Shown: positions 17,210-24,947 of the stretch, in pieces | Layout of the letters: every line of letters starts with the position of its first letter | Position numbering within the stretch: the first letter of the stretch is position 1 | From: Thiosulfatihalobacter marinus | GTDB lineage: Bacteria > Pseudomonadota > Alphaproteobacteria > Rhodobacterales > Rhodobacteraceae | NCBI RefSeq assembly: GCF_016019955.1 | Contig: NZ_JAECRZ010000008.1 | Coordinates: 62,001-126,000, forward strand | Length of the DNA stretch: 64,000 bases | Direction: 5' to 3' | Translations under genes and position numbers: made by a program | The notes under the pieces: model-generated | Seen by the model: only the letters and a program-made list of their open reading frames with translations | What the model was told of the DNA's origin: nothing | Databases searched by the model: none

Positions 17210-18757
17210 ATGCCCCACAAAGCGACAGATTCCCGTTTCGCCTCCCTGATCGATATCAACGCGCCCGTGGCCCAGCTTGGCTCCGGCTTCACCTTCACCG
17301 AAGGCCCGCTCTGGCATCCGACCGAAAACCATCTCCTGTTCTCCGACATGCCCGCCGATGTGCGCCGCCGCTGGACACCGGACGGCCAGGTGACAGAGGT
17401 GATGCGCCCCTCCAACAAGGGCAACGGCATGACCTATGATGCCGATCTCAACCTGCTGGTCTGCGAACACGCCACCAGCTCGGTCGCCCGGTTCCGCCCC
17501 GATGGCACGCGCGACGTGCTGGCCAGCCATTTCGACGGCAAGGAACTGAACTCGCCCAACGACATCTGCGTCGGGCGCAACGGCGCGATCTACTTCACCG
17601 ATCCCACCTATGGCCGTATGCCGGGCTTTGGCGTCGAACGCCCGCTTCAGCAGGGGTTCCAGGGCGTCTACATGCTCCCCCCGGGGCACCGTCCCGGCGA
17701 CGAGGCCATACTGGTCTGCGACCGCTACATGTTCACCCAGCCCAACGGCCTGTGCTTTTCTCCCTGCGAACGCTGGATGTGGGTCAACGATACCGAACAG
17801 GCCAATATCCGCATGTTCGACATCGCCGGGGATGGCCGCCTGACCAATCCACGCATCTTTGCCAGCGGCATCAAGGACGCCTTCCGCCCCGGCGTGCCCG
17901 ACGGCATGAAGGCCGACAGGAACGGCAATGTCTATGTCACCGCCCCCGGGGGCGTCTGGGTCTATTCCTTCGAGGGGCTCAAGCTGGGCGAAATCGAAGT
18001 ACCGCAAATGGTCGCCAACCTGCATTGGGGCGGCGATCGCTGGGACACGCTCTTCATGTGCGCCACCACCGGGCTCTATTCCGTCAAGACCCGCACGCAG
18101 GGGCGCGAAGAACCCTTCATGCGGTCCGGCGGCGCAGCCGCGCCCCTTCCCGAAGGCCGGATCGATCCGCGCCGCACCGCCCTGATCATTCAGGACATGC
18201 AGAATGACGTGATCATCGACGGCGGCGCCTTTGCCGACAGCGGCGCGCCCGATCACGCCCGGGATCAGAACGTTGTGGCCAATTCCCGCCGCCTCGCCGA
18301 GGCCTGCCGCGCCGCCGGCATTCCGGTGCTGCATGTCTGGTTCGTCTGCGAACCGGGCCATCCCGGGATGCCCGACAATTGCGGGCTGTTCCGCGGCGCG
18401 GTCCAGGCCAACGCCCTGGTGCGCGGCACCTGGGGCGCCGCACCCGTATCCGGGCTGGAGCCGCAAACCGGCGACATCGTCATTGAAAAAATGACCATGT
18501 CCGCCTGGGCCTCGTCCAAACTGGAAACCGTGCTCGCCACCCATGGCGTGGACACGATCATCAATACCGGCGCCTGGACCAACATGAGCGTCGAACACAC
18601 CGCGCGCACCGCCGCCGACAAGGGCTTTCGCGTCATCCTGCCCGAAGACGCCTGCGCCACCATGAACGCCGACTGGCACAACGCCTCGATCAACTACGCC
18701 ATGCAGAACGTTGCCGATGTCACCAATGTCGATGCCGTGATCGCCGCCATCGGATAA
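17210..18757 (+). CDS. SMP-30/gluconolactonase fused to an isochorismatase-like hydrolase
   Basis: A 515-residue fusion. Residues 1-300 are an SMP-30/gluconolactonase beta-propeller: FTFTEGPLWH (metal ligand E31), ELNSPNDICVGRNG and GVPDGMKADRNGN supply the usual Glu, Asn and Asp ligands. Residues about 315-515 are an isochorismatase-fold (cysteine hydrolase) domain, with D329 in LIIQDMQND and K427 in IEKMTMSAW at the catalytic Asp and Lys positions. The position of the nucleophilic Cys, normally TNxCV, is Ser460 in WTNMSVEHTAR. The second domain may therefore be a non-cysteine isochorismatase-type enzyme, or inactive. The start at 17210 follows AAGGACAGG. A lactonase and an amidase/vinyl-ether hydrolase in one chain suggests consecutive steps. 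Confidence 0.9.
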   Translation: MPHKATDSRFASLIDINAPVAQLGSGFTFTEGPLWHPTENHLLFSDMPADVRRRWTPDGQVTEVMRPSNKGNGMTYDADLNLLVCEHATSSVARFRPDGTRDVLASHFDGKELNSPNDICVGRNGAIYFTDPTYGRMPGFGVERPLQQGFQGVYMLPPGHRPGDEAILVCDRYMFTQPNGLCFSPCERWMWVNDTEQANIRMFDIAGDGRLTNPRIFASGIKDAFRPGVPDGMKADRNGNVYVTAPGGVWVYSFEGLKLGEIEVPQMVANLHWGGDRWDTLFMCATTGLYSVKTRTQGREEPFMRSGGAAAPLPEGRIDPRRTALIIQDMQNDVIIDGGAFADSGAPDHARDQNVVANSRRLAEACRAAGIPVLHVWFVCEPGHPGMPDNCGLFRGAVQANALVRGTWGAAPVSGLEPQTGDIVIEKMTMSAWASSKLETVLATHGVDTIINTGAWTNMSVEHTARTAADKGFRVILPEDACATMNADWHNASINYAMQNVADVTNVDAVIAAIG

Positions 18758-18788
18758 ACGGGGCCTCCCCGGACGCGTCCCCTCCGGC

Positions 18789-18853
18789 TTCTTTTGGCCC
18801 CAAATATCCCGGGGGTGAATTGGCCGCAGGCCAAGAGGGGGCTGGCCCCCTCC
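18789..18853 (+). repeat. 3'-end hairpin repeat, family A copy 1
   Basis: Between the convergent SMP-30 fusion (+) and SDR (-) genes. A conserved leader TTCTTTTGGCCCCAAATATC continuing into a CCCGGGGGTGAAT run is followed by hairpin 1 TTGGCC-GCA-GGCCAA (18820-18834) and hairpin 2 GAGGGGG-CTGG-CCCCCTC (18835-18852). Four more copies are at 38443, 45881, 47513 and 54058. There is no U-tract after hairpin 2, so it is not a standard intrinsic terminator. Confidence 0.8.
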
Positions 18854-18857
18854 CGCC

Positions 18858-19601
18858 TCAATAGGTCGCCCGCCCGCCCGACAGATCGAACACCGCGCCG
18901 GTGGCAAAGGAATTCTCCGGCCCCGCCAGCCACACGATCATCGCCGCCGCCTCGGCGGTTTCCAGGAACCGGCCCCGCGGGATCTTGGACAGCATATAGT
19001 CAATATGCTCCTGGCTCATCTGGTCGAATATCGGCGTTCGCGCCGCCGCCGGCGTCACACAATTGACCGAAATGTCATAGTCGGCCAGTTCCTTGCCCAG
19101 TGACTTGGTGAACCCGATCACCCCCGCCTTCGATGCCGAATAGGCACAGGCATTGGGATTGCCTTCCTTGCCCGCAATGCTGGCGATGTTGACGATCCGG
19201 CCATAGTTGCGCTCCTTCATGCCCGCAATCACCGCCTTGTTCACGTGATAGGTGCCGGTCAGGTTGATATCGACGATCTGCCGCCAGGCGTCATTGTCAT
19301 AGTCTTCCACCGGCGCATTCGGCCCGGCGATGCCCGCGCTGTTCACCACGCTGTCGATATGCCCGAACGCCTCCCGCGTCCGGCGCGCCGCCGCCAGCAC
19401 CGCATCCCAGTCGGTGATGTCACATTCCACCACCACGACCCCGGCCCGTGCGGGTTCCTCGTCCACGGCCCTCTGCGCCACCCGCGCATTGTGATCCCAG
19501 ATCGCCACCCGCGCACCCTTGGCCAGAAACGCATCCACAACGGCCAGACCAATGCCCTGAGCGCCACCCGTTACCACGGCACATGTTCCCAAAAACGTCA
19601 C
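18858..19601 (-). CDS. Short-chain dehydrogenase/reductase (SDR)
   Basis: A 247-residue classical SDR. The NAD(P)-binding motif is TGGAQGIG near residue 11; D at the end of strand 2 (AIWDHN) suggests NAD preference; NSAGIAG is the NNAG-type motif. Catalytic Ser and Tyr-Lys are in NIASIAG and YSASKAG. It starts with GTG (19601), supported by the ribosome site GGAGAAGGCG on the minus strand. It is transcribed away from the FAH gene and converges on the degradative operon. A 3-oxoacyl- or hydroxy-acid dehydrogenase in the same pathway is plausible. Confidence 0.88.
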   Translation of the reverse strand: MTFLGTCAVVTGGAQGIGLAVVDAFLAKGARVAIWDHNARVAQRAVDEEPARAGVVVVECDITDWDAVLAAARRTREAFGHIDSVVNSAGIAGPNAPVEDYDNDAWRQIVDINLTGTYHVNKAVIAGMKERNYGRIVNIASIAGKEGNPNACAYSASKAGVIGFTKSLGKELADYDISVNCVTPAAARTPIFDQMSQEHIDYMLSKIPRGRFLETAEAAAMIVWLAGPENSFATGAVFDLSGGRATY

Positions 19602-19783
19602 CGCCTTCTCCTTCCCGGATTGTCACAACCGCGCCGGATCGGCGCTGCTCCCTCACCCTAGGGCACCCAAATCCGGGGAACTTATCCGAAACTCTCTTTT
19701 TTGAGGCAATATGAGGTGTTTTGCTCTTTGCAATCGCCGGTCTCGCCGCGCATGATCCGACAAACTCAAATCGGACAGGTTTC
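19602..19783. promoter_or_regulatory. Divergent promoter region between SDR and FAH genes
   Basis: This 182-base gap must hold promoters for both flanking genes. It includes an AT-richer stretch (19681-19735) with ACTCTCTTTTTTGAGG, and an imperfect inverted repeat TCCGA-N10-TCGGA at 19756-19775 just before the FAH ribosome site. A further TCCGA lies at 19685. These could be operator arms for a pathway regulator, but no -35/-10 pair is clear enough to assign. Confidence 0.35.
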
Positions 19784-20935
19784 ATGACCAATTTTCTCAA
19801 CAACACCGACCAGGCCGGCACCTTTCTGGGGCGCGTCTGGAACCCGCAGGCCGGAGGCCCCGCTGTGGTCACGCTGCGCAACGGCCAGGTGATCGACATC
19901 ACCGCACGCACAGCCCCCACCCTGCGCGACATTCTCGAAATGGACGATCCCGTGGCCTATACCCGCGCCGCGCCGGGCAGCGATCTCGGCGCGCTGAGCG
20001 CTCTGTGCGCCGCGCCCGTGGGCGATGCCGGCACCTGCCATTTCCTCGCCCCCTGCGATCTTCAGGCCGTCAAGGCCTGCGGCGTCACCTTTGCCCGATC
20101 CATGGTCGAACGCGTGATCGAAGAGCGCGCCGCCGGTGATCCCCAAGCCGCCGAAGCGATCCGCGCCCGTATCGGCGCGCTGATCGGCGACAGCCTGAAA
20201 AACATCCGTGCCGGCTCTCCCGAGGCCGAAGCCGTCAAGCAGGCCCTGATCAAGGAAGGTCTGTGGTCGCAATATCTCGAGGTCGGGATCGGCCCCGATG
20301 CCGAGGTGTTCTCCAAGGCCCAGCCGCTCTCCTCGGTCGGCCCGCAGGCCCTGATCGGCCTGCATCCCATGTCCACCTGGAACAACCCCGAACCGGAAAT
20401 CGTGCTCGCCGTCACCTCCGACGCGCGTATCGTCGGCGCCACGCTGGGCAATGACGTGAACCTGCGCGATGTCGAAGGCCGGTCCGCATTGCTGCTCTCC
20501 AAGGCCAAGGACAACAACGCGTCCTGCGCCATCGGCCCGATGCTGCGCCTGTTCGATGACAGCTTCTCGCTGGATGACGTGCGCCAGGCCGAGATCGACC
20601 TCACCGTCACCGGCACCGACGGGTTCACCCTCACAGGCAAATCCTCGATGAACCAGATCAGCCGCGATCCCGCCGATCTCGTATCGCAGACCATCGGCCG
20701 CCATCACCAATATCCCGACGGTCTGATGCTGTTCCTTGGCACGCTCTTTGCCCCCACCCAGGACCGCGACGTGCCCGGCGAAGGCTTTACCCACAAACTG
20801 GGCGACGTGGTCACGATCTCCGCGCCCGGCCTTGGCGCGCTGACCAACACCGTGGCCCTGTCCACCCAATGTCCGCCATGGACCTTCGGCATCAGCCATC
20901 TGATGCGCAACCTTGCCGCGCGCGCCCTGATCTAG
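19784..20935 (+). CDS. Fumarylacetoacetate hydrolase family protein (COG3802/GguC-like)
   Basis: A 383-residue FAH-superfamily enzyme. The C-terminal catalytic domain carries the metal-binding pattern PEPEIVLAV near residue 205, then GATLGNDVNLRDVEGRSALL (a typical AraD1/GguC-type block) and AKDNNASCAIGP. The longer N-terminal half contains AVKACGVTFARSM. FAH-superfamily enzymes hydrolyse, hydrate or decarboxylate 2-keto or acylpyruvate intermediates. The start at 19784 follows GGACAGG. The position next to the degradative cluster suggests a final C-C cleavage or dehydration step, giving products for central metabolism. Confidence 0.85.
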   Translation: MTNFLNNTDQAGTFLGRVWNPQAGGPAVVTLRNGQVIDITARTAPTLRDILEMDDPVAYTRAAPGSDLGALSALCAAPVGDAGTCHFLAPCDLQAVKACGVTFARSMVERVIEERAAGDPQAAEAIRARIGALIGDSLKNIRAGSPEAEAVKQALIKEGLWSQYLEVGIGPDAEVFSKAQPLSSVGPQALIGLHPMSTWNNPEPEIVLAVTSDARIVGATLGNDVNLRDVEGRSALLLSKAKDNNASCAIGPMLRLFDDSFSLDDVRQAEIDLTVTGTDGFTLTGKSSMNQISRDPADLVSQTIGRHHQYPDGLMLFLGTLFAPTQDRDVPGEGFTHKLGDVVTISAPGLGALTNTVALSTQCPPWTFGISHLMRNLAARALI

Positions 20936-21031
20936 GGGCGGGAAAGAAAGCAACTTTCGGGTACGGCCGCATCTTCTCACGCGCCGCCGCGCGCGCAATC
21001 ATGGGCGCGGCAAGGCCATGGGAGGGCAAGC

Positions 21032-21532
21032 ATGAGCGGCGAGTTCGAAAAATCGGCACAGCACGGCATCTCGGCCACGCGCTGGCTTCTGGCGCCGATG
21101 TATCTGGGTCTGGGGCTTATGCTGGTCATCCTGCTGATCCAGTTCGTGCGCGATTTCCTGCGCGGCCTGCCAGGCTGGTTCCAAATGACGGCCCCCGAAC
21201 TGATCCCGGCCATACTGGGCCTCGCGATCGTGCTGCTCGCGGCGCATGGTGTACTGATGATCCTGCATACCGGCTATCAGGTCTTCATCCCCGGCCTGCG
21301 CCCCGAAACCGAACCGGCCGAAGGCCAGGGCAGCCCGGATTTCACCACCCTGCGCAACCGCCTGCTGGCGCTGGCCATCTCCCTGTCCCTGCTCATGCTG
21401 CTGCGCGACATGCTGTCCGGCAGCGCGTCATGGTCCACTCCGGGCGCCACGCTGCTGGCCATCCTCACCGCCACCGCGCTGGTGCTGGCGGTGGCCGACT
21501 GGTTCCGCGCCCTGTCCCGCCGCCACCTCTGA
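21032..21532 (+). CDS. UPF0114 (YqhA-type) membrane protein
   Basis: A 166-residue inner-membrane protein with about four hydrophobic helices (near residues 18-45, 57-85, 108-125 and 135-155). The start RWLLAPMYLGLGLMLVIL and the internal HTGYQVFIPGL are consistent with the UPF0114/YqhA family, whose function is unknown. Ribosome site GGGAGGG precedes the ATG. It lies between the FAH gene and polA with no clear functional link to either. Confidence 0.78.
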   Translation: MSGEFEKSAQHGISATRWLLAPMYLGLGLMLVILLIQFVRDFLRGLPGWFQMTAPELIPAILGLAIVLLAAHGVLMILHTGYQVFIPGLRPETEPAEGQGSPDFTTLRNRLLALAISLSLLMLLRDMLSGSASWSTPGATLLAILTATALVLAVADWFRALSRRHL

Positions 21533-21608
21533 CACCCCGCTTTCTCCACTGGCACCGCCGCGCCCGCCGTGGCACAACGGCTGTGACCAAAAACCAGGGA
21601 GCGCGCAT

Positions 21609-24407
21609 ATGAGTTTCGGCAAAGGGTGTCACCTGCATCTGATCGACGGATCGGCCTTCATCTTTCGCGCCTATCACGCGCTGCCCCCGCTCACCCGCAA
21701 ATCCGACGGCCTGCCCATCGGCGCCGTCGCCGGGTTCTGCAACATGCTGTTCAAACAGGTCGAGGACAACAAGGGCCCCGACGCACCCACCCATGTGGCG
21801 GTGATCTTCGACTATTCCGGCAAATCCTTCCGCAACGATCTTTATGATCAGTACAAGGCCAACCGCCCCCCCGCGCCCGAAGACCTGGTGCCGCAATTCC
21901 CGCTCACCCGCCAGGCCACCCAGGCCTTCAACATCGCCTGCAAGGAAATCGAAGGGTTCGAGGCCGACGACATCATTGCCACCCTGGCTTGCCAGGCGCG
22001 CGACGCCGGCGGCCGGGTCACGATCATTTCCTCGGACAAGGATCTGATGCAACTGGTTGGCGACGGTGTCGAAATGCTGGACGCGATGAAGAACAAACGC
22101 ATCGACCGCGATGGCGTGATCGAGAAATTCGGCGTCCCGCCCGAACGCGTGGTGGATGTCCAGGCCCTGGCCGGAGACAGCGTCGACAACGTGCCCGGCG
22201 CGCCCGGTATCGGCATCAAGACAGCCGCGCTGCTGATCAACGAATACGGCGACCTGGACACGCTTCTGGACCGCGCCGAAGAGATCAGGCAACCCAAACG
22301 CCGCCAGACCCTTCTGGAAAAACGCGACCAGATCGAGATGTCCAAACGGCTGGTGCAGCTGGATTGCGGCATGACGCTCGATTTCACGCTCGACGATCTC
22401 GAAGTGCGCGAGCCTGACAATGAAACGCTTCTGGGGTTCCTTGCCGAAATGGAATTCCGCACCCTGTCCAAACGCATGGCCGATCGCCTCGGTGTCGCGG
22501 CGCCCGCCATCCCCGAACCCGCGATCGCCGCCGAAGAGGCCGGCACGGCCGATGAGGCCCCCCCGATCGATCCCGACGCCTATGAATGCGTGCGCGATAC
22601 GGGCGCGCTTCAGGCCTGGATCAACCGGATCACCCATCGCGGCTATGTCGCGGTGGATACCGAAACAACGTCGCTTGATGAAATGGTGGCCGAACTGGCC
22701 GGCATCTGTCTCAGCGTCGAACCGGGCGCGGCCTGCTACATTCCCGTCGGCCACAAGAAAGGCGCCAGCGGCGATCTGTTCGGCGGGGACGAGATGCAGG
22801 ACGGCCAGATGCCGCTGAACGACGTGCTCGACATGCTGCGGCCGGTTCTGGAAAACCCCGCCATTCTGAAAATCTTCCAGAACGCCAAGTACGACTGCAA
22901 GATCCTCGCCCGCCACGGCATCGCCGTTGCCCCCATCGACGATACGATGCTGCTCTCTTACGCGCTTTTTGCCGGTGAACACGGTCACGGCATGGACGCG
23001 CTCGCCGAACGCTATCTCGATCACAATCCGATCCCGATCAAATCGCTCCTTGGCACCGGCAAATCCGCCATCACCTTTGACAAGGTGCCCATCGAAGACG
23101 CCGTGAAATACGCCGCCGAGGATGCCGACATCACCCTGCGGCTCTGGCAGAAATTCAAGCCGCAACTGCACCGCCGGCAGGTGACAACCGTCTACGAAAC
23201 GCTCGAACGCCCGCTGGTACCGGTGCTGGCGCAGATGGAAATGCACGGCATCAAGGTGGATCGCGACACGCTTTCGCGCATGTCCAACGCCTTTGCCCAG
23301 AAAATGGCCGGTCTCGAAGCCGAGATCCACGCACTTGCCGGTGAAAACTTCAACGTCGGCAGCCCCGCCCAGCTGGGCGAGATCCTGTTCGACAAGATGG
23401 GGCTGGAGGGCGGTAAACGCGGCAAGACCGGCAAATACTCCACCGGTGCCGACATCCTCGAAGACCTCGCCACCGAACATGACCTGCCCGCCCGCGTGCT
23501 GGACTGGCGCCAGTTGTCCAAGCTGAAATCCACCTACACGGATGCCTTGCAGGATCACATCAACGCCGAAACCGGCCGCGTGCACACGTCTTATGTGCAG
23601 ACCGGCGCCAATACCGGCCGCCTCGCCTCGACCGATCCCAACCTGCAAAACATCCCGGTGCGCACCGAAGAGGGCCGCCGCATCCGCGAAGCGTTCATCG
23701 CCGAGCCGGGCAAGACGCTGGTATCGCTCGATTATTCCCAGATCGAGCTGCGCATCCTTGCCCATATCGCCGATATCACCGCCCTCAAAGAGGCGTTCCG
23801 CGACGGGCAGGACATCCACGCCATGACCGCGTCCGAGGTGTTCGGCGTGCCCATGGATCAGATGACGCCCGAGATCCGCCGCCGCGCCAAGGCGATCAAT
23901 TTCGGCGTGATCTACGGCATCTCGGGCTTTGGCCTCGCGCGCAACCTGCGCATCCCGCGCGGCGAGGCGCAGGATTTCATCAACCGCTATTTCGAACGCT
24001 TCCCCGGCATTCGCGCCTATATGGACCACACCAAGGCCTTCGCCAAGGAACACGGGTTTGTGCAAACCCTGTTCGGGCGCCGTATCCATACGCCGGAAAT
24101 CAACGCCAGCGGCCCCAAGGCCAGCTTTGCCTATCGCGCCGCGATCAACGCGCCCATTCAGGGCACCGCCGCCGATGTCATCCGCCGCGCCATGATCCGC
24201 ATGCCCGATGCCATCGCCCACCTGCCCGCCAGGATGCTCTTGCAGGTGCATGACGAACTGGTGTTCGAGGTCGAGGATGCCGCCGTAGACGACACCATCG
24301 CCGCCGCCCGCAACGTCATGCAATCCGCCGCCCACCCGGCGGTGCATCTCGACGTGCCGCTGATCGTCGATGCCGGTCAGGGCGCCAACTGGGCCGAGGC
24401 GCATTAG
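21609..24407 (+). CDS. polA: DNA polymerase I
   Basis: A 932-residue three-domain polymerase. Residues 1-290 are the 5'-3' exonuclease (LIDGSAFIFRAYHALPP, DDIIATLA, LAGDSVDNVPGAPGIG). Residues about 315-510 are a 3'-5' exonuclease; VAVDTETTS keeps the catalytic D-x-E and YAAEDADIT the later Asp, so proofreading appears intact. Residues about 560-932 are the family A polymerase (TGRLASTDPNLQNIPV, LDYSQIELR, AKAINFGVIYG, QVHDELVFEVE). The start follows a GGGAG site. It repairs gaps and removes Okazaki primers. Confidence 0.98.
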   Translation: MSFGKGCHLHLIDGSAFIFRAYHALPPLTRKSDGLPIGAVAGFCNMLFKQVEDNKGPDAPTHVAVIFDYSGKSFRNDLYDQYKANRPPAPEDLVPQFPLTRQATQAFNIACKEIEGFEADDIIATLACQARDAGGRVTIISSDKDLMQLVGDGVEMLDAMKNKRIDRDGVIEKFGVPPERVVDVQALAGDSVDNVPGAPGIGIKTAALLINEYGDLDTLLDRAEEIRQPKRRQTLLEKRDQIEMSKRLVQLDCGMTLDFTLDDLEVREPDNETLLGFLAEMEFRTLSKRMADRLGVAAPAIPEPAIAAEEAGTADEAPPIDPDAYECVRDTGALQAWINRITHRGYVAVDTETTSLDEMVAELAGICLSVEPGAACYIPVGHKKGASGDLFGGDEMQDGQMPLNDVLDMLRPVLENPAILKIFQNAKYDCKILARHGIAVAPIDDTMLLSYALFAGEHGHGMDALAERYLDHNPIPIKSLLGTGKSAITFDKVPIEDAVKYAAEDADITLRLWQKFKPQLHRRQVTTVYETLERPLVPVLAQMEMHGIKVDRDTLSRMSNAFAQKMAGLEAEIHALAGENFNVGSPAQLGEILFDKMGLEGGKRGKTGKYSTGADILEDLATEHDLPARVLDWRQLSKLKSTYTDALQDHINAETGRVHTSYVQTGANTGRLASTDPNLQNIPVRTEEGRRIREAFIAEPGKTLVSLDYSQIELRILAHIADITALKEAFRDGQDIHAMTASEVFGVPMDQMTPEIRRRAKAINFGVIYGISGFGLARNLRIPRGEAQDFINRYFERFPGIRAYMDHTKAFAKEHGFVQTLFGRRIHTPEINASGPKASFAYRAAINAPIQGTAADVIRRAMIRMPDAIAHLPARMLLQVHDELVFEVEDAAVDDTIAAARNVMQSAAHPAVHLDVPLIVDAGQGANWAEAH

Positions 24408-24453
24408 GGTGAAAGGTCACGATATGGTACACTCTTCCGCATGGGAGAGTGCC

Positions 24454-24819
24454 ATGTCATCAATTGCCCGAACCGCCCTTGCGGCGATTCTGACCGCCTC
24501 CCCCGCGCTTGCACAGGAAGACGTGTTCTATGTCTCCGGCGCGGGCGACGACTATCGCATCTCCGCCAATGCCAACGGCTATCTCCTGACCTGCCGGTAC
24601 CCCAAGGCCCGCTTTGTCGAGGCCGGCGCCAACAGCCGCGTCGTGCGCGGCATCGAAACCTTCTATTTCGGCAAGGCCTGTGACGCGGCGCACGAGGTCT
24701 TTGGAAATGGCCGCTGGGGGTGGGCCAATGGCGGCTTCGGCGCAGAGTTCGGGGGTCTCACGCTGATGTTCCCGCGCCAGGAATTGCCCGACGGCCCGGG
24801 CCTGACCTGCCGCTGGTAG
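24454..24819 (+). CDS. Small secreted protein of unknown function
   Basis: A 121-residue protein with a clear signal peptide MSSIARTALAAILTASPALA followed by QEDVF. The mature part is about 100 residues with four cysteines (near LLTCRYP, GKACDAA and the terminal LTCRW) and a Gly/Trp-rich stretch GNGRWGWANGG. I do not recognise a family. The start at 24454 is preferred over 24424 because GGGAGAG lies directly before it and the signal peptide then begins correctly. It stands alone after polA and before a repeat. Confidence 0.7.
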   Translation: MSSIARTALAAILTASPALAQEDVFYVSGAGDDYRISANANGYLLTCRYPKARFVEAGANSRVVRGIETFYFGKACDAAHEVFGNGRWGWANGGFGAEFGGLTLMFPRQELPDGPGLTCRW

Positions 24820-24826
24820 AGGATAT

Positions 24827-24932
24827 GCCCCCGGGATCGCTTGCGATCCGGCTCGCGCCCGCATCGCCCCGGCAGGCCAATGCCATCGCCATTCTGCCGA
24901 GAGGGGCCCCGCCCCCCCAGGGCGGGCGCGAA
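24827..24932 (+). repeat. Palindromic intergenic repeat, family B copy 2
   Basis: Between the small secreted protein (+) and the convergent oxoprolinase gene (-). It shares with 13274-13334 the blocks GCCCCCGG, a GGATCGC-TT-GCGATCC hairpin (24834-24849), CTCGCGCCCG and, after about 50 extra bases, CCCCGCCCCCCCAGGGCGGG plus CGCGAA. Both copies follow the 3' end of a plus-strand gene in the same orientation. Confidence 0.65.
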
Positions 24933-24947
24933 CCTACTGTTGCAAAT

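Noticed and set aside
18758-18857. Family A repeats as ordinary intrinsic terminators
   Set aside because: Hairpin 2 is not followed by a T-tract in any copy, unlike the clear terminators at 57207, 60515 and 62952.
21465-24404. A 979-codon antisense open frame opposite polA
   Set aside because: It has no domain match and mirrors polA codon usage; polA is certain on the plus strand.
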